Shown: positions 1 through 8,798 of the stretch, piece by piece | Position numbering within the stretch: the first letter of the stretch is position 1 | How the letters are laid out: the number at the start of each line of letters is the position of its first letter | DNA from: Jatrophihabitans_A sp035507775 | Lineage (GTDB): Bacteria > Actinomycetota > Actinomycetes > Mycobacteriales > Jatrophihabitantaceae | Reading direction: 5' to 3' | Length of the DNA stretch: 64,000 nt | Assembly: GCA_035507775.1 (NCBI GenBank) | Contig: DATJNU010000042.1 | Coordinates: 1-64,000 of the forward strand | The notes under the pieces: generated by a model | The model's database searches: none | The model's input: the letters and a program-made list of their open reading frames with translations, nothing else | What the model was told of the DNA's origin: nothing | Program-made: the position numbers and the translations under genes

Positions 1-102
1 GCTCACGCCAGGCCGGGGCCTTTCGTCATGCCAACCCGCCAGAGAACCGGCCCCCAGCCGTCCACCAGTCCCGTCCCACCACCCGGTCCTCCACGTACCG
101 AC

Positions 103-146
103 CTGTCATGAAGTTCGATCGCTATGGCGAGCGAAATTCATGACAG
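103..146 (-). terminator. Long hairpin downstream of ilvA
   Basis: Bases 103-112 and 137-146 form a perfect 10-bp inverted repeat (CTGTCATGAA / TTCATGACAG). The inner bases continue the stem (TTCG, then TCGC around a TATG loop) with two single mismatches, giving about 20 paired positions. It lies 26 bases beyond the ilvA stop on the transcribed side, so a factor-assisted or T-less terminator is the simplest reading. No T-run follows it. The remaining bases 1-102 show no gene I can support. Confidence 0.6.
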
Positions 147-171
147 CTCACGCGGAGGGCAGGAACGAGGC

Positions 172-1440
172 TCACACCAGGAAGCGGGCCATCGGGCTGT
201 CCGGCGGCAAGAGCTCGATCTGCGGCGTGGCCTGGCGCATCCGGTCCATCAGCGGCCCCAGATCCTCCGGCCGGCCCAGCTCGATGCCTACCAGGGCCGG
301 CCCGGTCTCCCGGTTGTTGCGCTTGACGTACTCGAAGAGCGTGATGTCGTCGTCCGGGCCCAGCACCTCGTCCAGGAACTGTCGCAGCGCACCAGGCTCC
401 TGCGGGAAGTCCACCAGGAAGTAGTGCTTGCGCTGGGAGTAGACCAGCGACCGCTCGATGACCTCGGCATACCGGCTGACGTCGTTGTTGCCGCCGGACA
501 GCAGGCAGAGCGTGGTGCTGCCCGGTGCGGTGAAGATGGTGTCGCGCAGCGCCGCGGCGGCCAGCGCCCCGGCGGGCTCGGCGATGATGCCGTCCACCTG
601 ATAGAAGTCCAGCATCTCGCAGCACACCCGGCCCTCGCTGGCCGCGACCAGCTCGGCGCCGGCGTCCCGCACGATCGGAAAGGTGACGGCGCCAGCCCGC
701 CGCACCGCCGCGCCGTCGACGAAGCCGTCCAGCGCCTCCAGGTCGACCGGCCGGCCGGCCTTCAGCGCCGCGGCCATGCTGGCGGCGCCGGCGGGCTCGA
801 CGCCCACCACCCGCACCCCGGGATGCCGTTCGGCCAGCCAAGCCAGGGTGCCGGCCAGCAGGCCGCCGCCGCCGACCGGCACCACCACCAGGTCCGGTGC
901 CAGGCCCAGCTGCTCGAACGCCTCGCGGATCACGGTCCCCTGGCCGGCGATGGTGGCCGGGTGGTCGAAGGCCGGCACCAGGGTCGCGCCGGTCCGCTCG
1001 GCGTGCTCGCACGCGGCCGCCGCGGAATCGTCGTAGGTGTCGCCGCCGACCGAGATGTGCACCTGCGCCCCGCCCAGCGCGGCGATCCGGTCGAGCTTCT
1101 GCCGCGGCGTGGTGCGTGGCAGGTAGATGGTGCCGGGCACTCCGAGCAGGGCGCAGGCATAGGCAACGCCCTGGGCGTGGTTGCCCGCGCTGGCGCACAC
1201 CAGGCCGGCGGCCCGGCCGGCCGGGGAGAGCTGCGCGATCAGGTTGTACGCGCCGCGCACCTTGTACGAGCGGACCGGTTGCAGGTCCTCGCGCTTGAGC
1301 CACACCTCCCCGCCCATCCGGTCGGACAGGCGCCGGGAGCGCTGGATCGGGGTGGGGTCCAGGACGCTGGACAGCCGGGCGGCGGCGTCGTCGACGTCGG
1401 CCGCCGAGACGGTGGGTGGGTGGGCGTCGGTGGCAGGCAT
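172..1440 (-). CDS. ilvA: Threonine ammonia-lyase (threonine dehydratase)
   Basis: A 422-residue PLP enzyme that deaminates threonine to 2-oxobutanoate, the first step towards isoleucine. The PLP lysine is K60 in the motif SYKVRGA, and the glycine-rich phosphate loop VGGGGLLAG follows near residue 190. After the catalytic domain there are about 95 residues (from near 325) resembling the ACT-like regulatory domain of shorter biosynthetic IlvA enzymes, so isoleucine feedback is likely but inferred. The start MPATDAH fits the family's short N-terminus. It lies downstream of leuC and leuD on the same strand with a 109-base gap, so it may have its own promoter or be read through from leuD. The hairpin at 103-146 would end its transcript. 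Confidence 0.93.
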   Translation of the reverse strand: MPATDAHPPTVSAADVDDAAARLSSVLDPTPIQRSRRLSDRMGGEVWLKREDLQPVRSYKVRGAYNLIAQLSPAGRAAGLVCASAGNHAQGVAYACALLGVPGTIYLPRTTPRQKLDRIAALGGAQVHISVGGDTYDDSAAAACEHAERTGATLVPAFDHPATIAGQGTVIREAFEQLGLAPDLVVVPVGGGGLLAGTLAWLAERHPGVRVVGVEPAGAASMAAALKAGRPVDLEALDGFVDGAAVRRAGAVTFPIVRDAGAELVAASEGRVCCEMLDFYQVDGIIAEPAGALAAAALRDTIFTAPGSTTLCLLSGGNNDVSRYAEVIERSLVYSQRKHYFLVDFPQEPGALRQFLDEVLGPDDDITLFEYVKRNNRETGPALVGIELGRPEDLGPLMDRMRQATPQIELLPPDSPMARFLV

Positions 1441-1549
1441 GGCCAGAGCTTTCGTCGGCGTGGTGGTGGGCCTGGGGTCGCGCGGCGCCCGCTGCCGGTC
1501 GCCGCGCTAGCTAATGCGCTGCCATGCCATGTCGAGGTCCTTCCGGCGC

Positions 1550-2148
1550 TCAGGCCGTTACGGCCAGCGTATTCGGCTTGAACGCGGGCAGGGTGCGCTC
1601 GTACTCGGCGATCTCGTCGGCATGGCGCAGGGTCAGCGTGATGTCGTCGGCCCCCTCCAGCAGCCGCTGGCGGATGCCCTCGTCGAGCTCGAAGCCGACG
1701 GCGATGCCCCCGGCCCGCACCTCACGCCGCTCCAGGTCCACCGTGATCTCGGTGGCCGGGTCGGCGTCGATCAGCTTCCACAGTTGCTCGATCACGGCCT
1801 CGTCCAGCACGACGGTGAGCAGCCCGTTCTTCAGCGAGTTGCCGCGGAAGATGTCGCCGAACCGGGACGAGAGCACCACCTTGAACCCGTAGTCGCGCAG
1901 CGCCCAGACGGCGTGCTCGCGCGAGGAGCCGGTGCCGAACTCGGTGCCGGCCACCAGCACGGACGCCCCGGCGAACCGCGGATCGTTCAGTACGAAGTCC
2001 GGCTGGGCGCGCCAGCGGTGGAACAGCGCGTCCTCGAAGCCGGTCCGGGTGATCCGCTTGAGGAACTCGGCCGGGATGATCTGATCGGTGTCGACGTTGG
2101 ACCGGCGCAGCGGCAGGGCCGTCCCGGTGTGCGTGGTGAAGGGGTCCA

Positions 2149-2149
<1 letters not shown>
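1550..2149 (-). CDS. leuD: 3-isopropylmalate dehydratase small subunit
   Basis: A 199-residue small (swivel) subunit of isopropylmalate isomerase, which with LeuC converts 2- to 3-isopropylmalate in leucine synthesis. It begins MDPFTTHTG and carries the family segments NVDTDQIIPAEFLK and FGTGSSREHA, the latter shaping substrate specificity. The open frame extends further upstream, but ATG at 2149 is chosen because it overlaps the leuC stop by one base (TGATG), the usual leuCD coupling, and matches the family N-terminus. Length is normal for the family. Confidence 0.95.
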
Positions 2150-3561
<1,412 letters not shown>

Positions 3562-3668
3562 CGTCCTCATCCCTCGGGTGTCATGTCGCGTCCTGCCGCC
3601 CCGCATCGTCTCCGGGCCCGGCGGGCCGGAACCCGGTCGCGTCCCGGCGATCCCAGCTCCGCGCCAGC

Positions 3669-3685
3669 GTCTCATTTTATGAGAC
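3669..3685. promoter_or_regulatory. Palindromic operator candidate between leuC and the diiron-oxidase gene
   Basis: GTCTCAT-TTT-ATGAGAC is a perfect inverted repeat with 7-bp arms, about 108 bases before the leuC start, in a locally AT-rich patch. In Streptomyces and Corynebacterium an IclR-type regulator (NdgR/LtbR) binds the leuC promoter. This palindrome is the obvious candidate site here, but that is an inference. The 434-base gap 3562-3995 also holds an ATGTCTCA half-site near 3859, a 6-bp-arm repeat CGAAGT-ATGG-ACTTCG at 3887-3902, and GTCTACAG twice (3691 and 4013). I see no gene in the gap. Confidence 0.5.
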
Positions 3686-3995
3686 ATACTGTCTACAGAG
3701 CGATACGGCAGCTTCCCTGGAGGTTACCGCACGGGCCGTCCAGGTGCACCGGTTCGGCAGCCACCCGCTCCATCGTCCCGAGTGGGAACGACTGCCGACA
3801 GGGCGGATCGGGCGCTCGGCGCGCGCGGGCGCCATCCGGGCGAGCGGCGCGCATGCGACATGTCTCAACAAGTGGGACGTGATGTGCGAAGTATGGACTT
3901 CGGCATTCGCGGTCATTACCGTCGATTTCGTTCGGAGGCCGCGCGCATGGCGGCGTCCCCCCGGCCGGTCGAAGATCAGCGGGAGCACCGTGTCT

Positions 3996-5066
3996 ATGGA
4001 TACCAAAAGTATGTCTACAGACCTGATAGAAAAAATAGCGCAGGACGACCCCTCCTGCCACGTGATCGCCGAACTGTCATCGTGGTTCACGCGGCCCGCC
4101 GACGAGGTCGACGAGAAACTGGGTCCGGAGCGCGACCGGATCGCCGCCGCCCTGAACGAGATCAACGCCCGCCAGCGCGGCGGCGACCGACAGGCGTTCT
4201 ACCTGCAGCAGCTGCTGCTCTCCCGGATCTACCAGCTGCACATGCTGCTGCCCGACCAGCCGAACGCGGAGGGCTCGGCGGTGCTGCACGAGGTCACCCG
4301 CAGCCTCGAGCGGGCCACCCTCGGCGCCGAGAGCGAGCGGACGGACGTCACGGTCCCGGCCTCCGCCGCGCAGTCGCCGGAGGCGTACCTGACGTGGCTC
4401 AAGCAGACCGCGCGCAGTCACCGCGCCTTCAAGCACCCGTACTACACCGACTTCGTCCGCAACCGGGCGACCGCCGCCGACCTGCGCGACTACGCGATCC
4501 AGGAGTCGGTGGTCGACGGCCGCTTCGACGACCTGCTCGCGATGATGCAGGTCGGCACCCGGGGCGCGGCCAAGCTCGAGATCGCCGGCAACTATTGGGA
4601 CGAGATGGGCAACGGCCGGCCGGAGGAGGTGCACACCTTCCTGTTCAACAAGATCCTCCAGACCTTCGAGGTGTCCGAGAGCGAGCTCGAGGGTGACCTC
4701 AGCGCGGAGGCGCTGCTGTCCGGCAACCTCGCGGTGCTGCTGTGCCGCTATCGCAGCCTCTACCCCGAGGCGGTGGGCTTCCTGGGCATGACCGAGTGGT
4801 TCGTGCCCGATCGGTTCGTCGACGTGGTCAAGGCCTGGGAGCGGCTCGGCCTGCCCGAGGTCGGCATCGTCTATCACCGGCTGCACATCACGATCGACGC
4901 GACGCACGCCTCCGGCTGGTTCCACCGGGTGGTGCTGCCGGCGGCCGGTTCGGAGTTCATGCGGCGGGGGATGACCCGGGGCGCGCTGATGCGGCTGAAC
5001 ACCTCGGCCCGCTACCTCGACGAGCGGCTCGCCGCGGCCGAGGGCCGGCCGGCGCGGGGTGGCTGA
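3996..5066 (+). CDS. Heme-oxygenase-like diiron oxidase/oxygenase (HDO family)
   Basis: A 356-residue member of the iron-containing redox enzyme (HDO) superfamily. Candidate iron ligands are E170, E203 in the segment NYWDEMGNG (199-207), H213, and the late cluster H294, D301 and H304 in YHRLH...DATHASGW. Residues 1-125 are a helical extension without a recognised domain. Characterised HDO enzymes perform N-oxygenation (SznF, RohS), decarboxylative desaturation (UndA) or C-C cleavage (BesC), so the reaction here cannot be named. Start ATG 3996 has GGGAG ten bases upstream; ATG 4011 is an alternative without a clear ribosome site. The frame reads open to 3525, but that part lacks family similarity. 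Its stop overlaps the carrier-protein start, so the substrate may be carrier-bound. Confidence 0.8.
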   Translation: MDTKSMSTDLIEKIAQDDPSCHVIAELSSWFTRPADEVDEKLGPERDRIAAALNEINARQRGGDRQAFYLQQLLLSRIYQLHMLLPDQPNAEGSAVLHEVTRSLERATLGAESERTDVTVPASAAQSPEAYLTWLKQTARSHRAFKHPYYTDFVRNRATAADLRDYAIQESVVDGRFDDLLAMMQVGTRGAAKLEIAGNYWDEMGNGRPEEVHTFLFNKILQTFEVSESELEGDLSAEALLSGNLAVLLCRYRSLYPEAVGFLGMTEWFVPDRFVDVVKAWERLGLPEVGIVYHRLHITIDATHASGWFHRVVLPAAGSEFMRRGMTRGALMRLNTSARYLDERLAAAEGRPARGG

Positions 5067-5334
5067 CGTGGCCGGCGGGACGGAGCCCGAACTCGTCGAG
5101 GCCGAGCTGCTCGGCCTGGTGCGCGAGGTGAAGAACTGCGAGCCGGCGCCGCTGCTGGCCGGCAACCGGGACCTGGTCGGCAGCCTCGGCCTGGACTCCC
5201 TCGACGTGATCGAGCTCTGCGTCCGGCTCGATCGGCGCTTCGGCGTCCAGATGGGTGCCCGGGCCGGCGACCTCGACGCCCTCAACGACCTGGACAGCTT
5301 GATCGAGCTGGTCACGGCCAGGCGCATCCGGTGA
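5059..5334 (+). CDS. Stand-alone acyl/aminoacyl carrier protein
   Basis: A 91-residue PP-binding carrier protein. The phosphopantetheine site is S47 in the motif LGLDSLDVIEL, followed by acidic helix residues and a third helix ending LIELVTARR. It resembles DltC-type discrete carriers in size. GTG 5059 overlaps the upstream oxidase gene by 8 bases (GTG 5068 is an alternative), and its stop overlaps the next gene as GTGA, so all three are translationally coupled. It should be loaded by the neighbouring adenylation enzyme and present the substrate to the diiron oxidase. No dedicated phosphopantetheinyl transferase gene lies in the window. Confidence 0.85.
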   Translation: MADVAGGTEPELVEAELLGLVREVKNCEPAPLLAGNRDLVGSLGLDSLDVIELCVRLDRRFGVQMGARAGDLDALNDLDSLIELVTARRIR

Positions 5335-6875
5335 GTGCGGAGCTGCCCGCCCTGCTCCGTGAGATCGCCGCGACCGCCCGCCGGCACCCCGACCGGGAGG
5401 CACTGGTCGCCGACGGCGGCAGCGTCGGCTACGCGGAGCTGGACCGCCGGGTCGACGAGCTGGCCGGCCGGCTGCTGGGCGCCGAGTGCCGGCCGGGTCA
5501 GCTGGTCGGCGTGGTCGGGCACAAGAGCATCGAGGCGGTCGTCGCGATCCTGGCGGTGCTGCGGGCCGGTGCCGGCTACCTCCCGATCGACCCGCGGCTG
5601 CCGGCGGCCCGGGTGGCCGGCATCCTCGCCGATGCCGGCTGCCGGCTGGTGCTCGCCGGGACGGCGCAGGACGAGCAGCTGCTCAGCCGCCGGCCGGCCG
5701 GCTGCCAGGTCCGGCGCCCGGAGCAGCTGCCCGGCCCGCCGGCCCGGTCGCTGCCCGACCGGATCGAACCGGAGCGGATCGCCTACTGCATGTTCACCTC
5801 CGGCAGCACCGGCCGGCCGAAGGGCGTACAGGTCTCGCACCGGGCGATGGCGGCGTTCTTCGCGGCCGTGCACCCGCTGCTGGAGGTGTCGGCCGGCGAC
5901 CGGTGCATGAACACCTCGGCGCTGAACTTCGACGTCTCGGTGGTCGATCTCTGGTACCCCCTGAGCCGGGGCGCGACGGTGCTGCTCACCCCGCTGGTGC
6001 CGCTGCCGCCGCTGCTGGTCGACCTGCTCGAACGCGAGGACATCTCCTGCTTCGCGGCCGTGGGCTCGACGCTCGACCTGCTCTGCCGCTACACCGACGG
6101 ACTGGCGGGCCGGCGGTTCCCGTCGCTGCGCCGGGTGATGACCGGCGCCGAGGTGCTCAACCCGGCCACGGTGAACGCGTTCCTCTCGGCCGCGCCGGGG
6201 GCCCGGGTGATCAACGGTTTCGGCCCGACCGAGGCCACCTGCCTGGTCACCGCGCACGTCATCGACGTGCCCGAGCCGGAGCGCACCCTGCCGTACCCGA
6301 TCGGCCGCCCGCTGGCGGGCGTCACGGTCCGGTTCCTGGCAGCCGACGGTAGCCTGTCCGAGGACGGCCCGGGCGAGATCCTGGTGGCCGGCGCCCAGCT
6401 GATGTCCGGCTACCTGAACGCGCCGGCGGCCACCGCGGCCCAGCTGCGGCCGCACGACGGAATCCCCTTCTACCACACAGGTGATCTCGGATACCGCGGT
6501 GCGCACGGCCTGATCGAGTTCGCCGGCCGCGGCGACCAGCAGGTCAAGGTGCGCGGCTACCGGGTGAGCCTGGACGAGATCGGCCAGGCATTGGAAGGGC
6601 AACCGGGGGTCCGGCGGGCTTTCGCCGCCAAGGTCGTCGACCATCGCGGGCAGGAAGCGCTCGCGGCGGCGGTCTGTGCCGACGCCGACCCGGCCCCGGA
6701 CGAGCGGCAGTGGTTCGCCACGCTCGCCGACCGGCTGGCGGCGGTGCTGCCGCCCTACATGGTGCCCACCCGGTTCCTGCTGCTGGACGAGCTGCCGACC
6801 CTGGCCAGCGGCAAGCCGGATACGGCCGGCATCCGGCGGCGGCTGGCGGAGCAGCCGGTTTCGGTGCGGTCGTGA
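5331..6875 (+). CDS. Stand-alone amino-acid adenylation enzyme (DltA/NRPS A-domain type)
   Basis: A 514-residue ANL-family enzyme that would adenylate an amino acid and load it onto the carrier protein. Core motifs are visible: A3 FTSGSTGRPKG (155-165), A5 NGFGPTEAT, A7 YHTGDLG, A8 near RGDQQVKVRGYRV and the A10 lysine K495 in SGKPD. D201 in NFDVSVVD aligns with GrsA Asp235, so the substrate has a free alpha-amino group. By eye the specificity positions read D-V-V-A-M-G-G-C-L-K, which I cannot assign. The FDVSVVDLW region and overall length resemble DltA. There is no fused carrier or condensation domain. The GTG start overlaps the carrier-protein stop. Confidence 0.88.
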   Translation: MSAELPALLREIAATARRHPDREALVADGGSVGYAELDRRVDELAGRLLGAECRPGQLVGVVGHKSIEAVVAILAVLRAGAGYLPIDPRLPAARVAGILADAGCRLVLAGTAQDEQLLSRRPAGCQVRRPEQLPGPPARSLPDRIEPERIAYCMFTSGSTGRPKGVQVSHRAMAAFFAAVHPLLEVSAGDRCMNTSALNFDVSVVDLWYPLSRGATVLLTPLVPLPPLLVDLLEREDISCFAAVGSTLDLLCRYTDGLAGRRFPSLRRVMTGAEVLNPATVNAFLSAAPGARVINGFGPTEATCLVTAHVIDVPEPERTLPYPIGRPLAGVTVRFLAADGSLSEDGPGEILVAGAQLMSGYLNAPAATAAQLRPHDGIPFYHTGDLGYRGAHGLIEFAGRGDQQVKVRGYRVSLDEIGQALEGQPGVRRAFAAKVVDHRGQEALAAAVCADADPAPDERQWFATLADRLAAVLPPYMVPTRFLLLDELPTLASGKPDTAGIRRRLAEQPVSVRS

Positions 6876-7594
6876 CCGGTACGGTCGCCGGGCGCATCCC
6901 GCTCTTCCTGCTACCACCGGCCGCCGGTTCGGCGGTGAGCTTCGACGGCTGGCCCGACTCGCCGGAGCTGGCCGCGCAGCCGCTCGAACTGCCGGGGCGG
7001 CGCTTCGGCGACCCGGCACCCCTGGAACTCGACCTGGCGGCCGCGGTCGACTGGCTGGACCTGCACCGCCCGGCCGGCGGTGCGGACTGGGCGCTGCTCG
7101 GCCACAGCATGGGCGGCCTGCTGGCCGCGGCGTGGGCCGAACGCGCGACGGCGGCCGGCCACCCGCCCCGGCTGCTGGTGCTCAGCTCGGTCACGCCGCC
7201 GTGGCCGCGCTCGCAGGCGGTCGAGCTGCTGGCGGCGGGGCCGGACGAGCTCTGGGACCGGATGATCCGGCTCGGCGGCATCCCCGACGAGCTGTCCGGC
7301 TCGCGGACGTTCCGCCGGCTGATCGAGCCCCGGCTGCTGGCCGACGTCCGGCTGGCCGCGTCCTGGCAGCCGGCCGGCCCGCCCCGGCTGGACTGCCCGA
7401 TCCTGAGCTGCTCCGGAGCCGACGACGCCTTCGTGCCGCCGGCGGCGATGCTCGGTTGGGCCGCGTGCACCGGGCCGGGCCGGTTCCGGCACCGGGTGTT
7501 GCCCGGCGGTCACTTCTACCGGTCCGGGCTGGTGGACCTGCACCCCCTGCTGACCGATCCCGAACCGGCCGCGGGCCGGCCGGGACCGCGGTGA
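6872..7594 (+). CDS. Type II thioesterase (alpha/beta hydrolase)
   Basis: A 240-residue GrsT/RifR-like thioesterase. The nucleophile elbow GHSMGG gives S79, with D185 in SGADDAF and H214 in GGHFY completing a catalytic triad. It starts LFLLPPAAGSA, the typical first strand and oxyanion loop of the family. The GTG start at 6872 overlaps the adenylation-enzyme stop by four bases. Such enzymes either clear mis-loaded carriers or release the finished acyl group. As there is no multimodular synthetase here, it is the likely release enzyme for the carrier-bound product. Confidence 0.85.
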   Translation: MTGTVAGRIPLFLLPPAAGSAVSFDGWPDSPELAAQPLELPGRRFGDPAPLELDLAAAVDWLDLHRPAGGADWALLGHSMGGLLAAAWAERATAAGHPPRLLVLSSVTPPWPRSQAVELLAAGPDELWDRMIRLGGIPDELSGSRTFRRLIEPRLLADVRLAASWQPAGPPRLDCPILSCSGADDAFVPPAAMLGWAACTGPGRFRHRVLPGGHFYRSGLVDLHPLLTDPEPAAGRPGPR

Positions 7595-7613
7595 CACGAG
7601 AGAGGCTGATGCG

Positions 7614-8258
7614 ATGACGACCCTGGAAACCCCCGCCACCCCGCGCAGCACCGCCGCGCCGACCGTGCTGCTGGCGCCCGGGGTGCTGGACGAGGTGATC
7701 GCCGACGCCGTGGCCCAGTACCGCACGGCCTGGCAGGTGCGCACCAGCGGCGAGCGGTACCTGCCGCGCTGCTGGGCACTGCTGGTGGGCGACTACGAGG
7801 CGAACCTGCTGCGAGTGCGTGCCATCCGGTGGGCAGGCAACGTCCGGGAGAGCGACGCGACGGTGCTGGAGGAGTTCTCCGAGGTCATCGTCCCGTGCTT
7901 CGGTTCCGGCTACACCAACGGCCGTCGGGGGTACTGGTGCGACCCGGCCGAGCTGCTGGCGATCACCCGCGAGGTGGAGGACGCCGGCTACGACGTGCTC
8001 GGCTCGGTGCACATGCACGCCGACATGCACCGGTTCTGGCCGGAACACGCCGGCGGCCTGGAGCTGAGCGAGCACCCGACGCCGATGGACGAGTACCTGT
8101 TCCGCAACGGCGGCTGGCCGCTGAACCTAATCCTGCACCTGGAGGCGGTCGGCGACGACATCACGATGCGCTTGGGTGCCTGGTCGCCGCCGGCGTTCGA
8201 GGACGCCGGCGGGCGGGCGGCCGGCTGCCGGGTGCTTCCCGTCGTCGGGGAGCGCTGA
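7614..8258 (+). CDS. JAMM/MPN-like metalloprotein, function unknown
   Basis: A 214-residue protein whose C-terminal half resembles a JAMM (MPN+) zinc hydrolase: GSVHMHAD gives H133-x-H135, and HPTPMD gives T156-x-x-D159 followed by a hydrophobic strand PLNLILHLE. Canonical JAMM sites have seven residues between HxH and S-x-x-D; here the gap is about 20, so an insertion must be assumed and the assignment is tentative. E89 or E90 could be the general base. Family members release C-terminal residues from ubiquitin-like sulfur carriers (Mec+, QbsD) or cleave isopeptides, but no sulfur carrier or E1-like gene is nearby. It follows the thioesterase by 19 bases with AGAGG upstream, so it belongs to the same operon. 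Confidence 0.6.
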   Translation: MTTLETPATPRSTAAPTVLLAPGVLDEVIADAVAQYRTAWQVRTSGERYLPRCWALLVGDYEANLLRVRAIRWAGNVRESDATVLEEFSEVIVPCFGSGYTNGRRGYWCDPAELLAITREVEDAGYDVLGSVHMHADMHRFWPEHAGGLELSEHPTPMDEYLFRNGGWPLNLILHLEAVGDDITMRLGAWSPPAFEDAGGRAAGCRVLPVVGER

Positions 8259-8259
8259 G

Positions 8260-8556
8260 GTGATCACCCGCACCGTGCTGCTCAAGGCACACGATCGCCC
8301 GCTGGTCGAGAAGACCCTGCTCGCGATGGCAGAACTGCCCGCCCGGGTGGACTGCCTCGACTCCGTCACGGTGTCCCGCGACCGCAGCGGCCGGTCGCTC
8401 GGCTACGACCTGATGATGGTGCTGACCTTTCGTACCGAGGACGACCTGCGGGCCTGGATCGAGCACCCGGAGCACGTGCCGTTCCGGGACGCGCTGCTCG
8501 ATCGCGAGGCGGTGGAGCTGCTGGTCTTCGAGTCCGGCCGGGACGGGCTGGCGTAG
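8260..8556 (+). CDS. Dabb-type (dimeric alpha+beta barrel) small protein
   Basis: A 98-residue protein starting GTG 8260, directly after the preceding stop and in the same run. The segment DLRAWIEHPEHVPFRD matches the Dabb/stress-responsive alpha-beta barrel pattern in which HP-H precedes the last helix, and LMMVLTF forms a barrel strand. Members include polyketide cyclases such as olivetolic acid cyclase and proteins of unknown role. It may shape or bind the released product of the cassette. It is the last gene of the 4.0-8.6 kb operon, and 242 bases separate it from the next gene. Confidence 0.65.
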   Translation: MITRTVLLKAHDRPLVEKTLLAMAELPARVDCLDSVTVSRDRSGRSLGYDLMMVLTFRTEDDLRAWIEHPEHVPFRDALLDREAVELLVFESGRDGLA

Positions 8557-8719
8557 CGTCCCGGACCTCTGCCGGAATCTCGCTCCGTGGGAATGCGGGC
8601 GGGCTTTTCCGGACTTGCGGGGAGCGCCACGGCGTGCCGGCAACCATCCCGTCGGGTCGGTATTTGCTGGGCTTCGGCATGCTGCACCGCCGAATCTGGT
8701 GCGAATAGGCCGAGAATCC

Positions 8720-8749
8720 TTGCTCCGGCACGAAACGCCTGCCTATACT
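8720..8749 (+). promoter_or_regulatory. Promoter for the CoA-transferase/ABC operon
   Basis: TTGCTC at 8720-8725, an 18-base spacer and TATACT at 8744-8749 form a good vegetative-type promoter about 50 bases before the GTG start at 8799. The leader that follows is unusually AT-rich (TTTGATACTAAAATCTC) and could hold an operator, for example for the IclR protein encoded at 13779-14474. This implies that the operon is transcribed separately from the carrier-protein cassette. Confidence 0.55.
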
Positions 8750-8798
8750 CCGGCGACCACAATTTGATACTAAAATCTCACACAATGGGATTGATCGA

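Noticed and set aside
122..1303. Long Arg/Gly-rich frames overlapping ilvA and many other genes
   Set aside because: They are antisense or shifted shadows produced by the high GC at third positions; residue composition is not protein-like.
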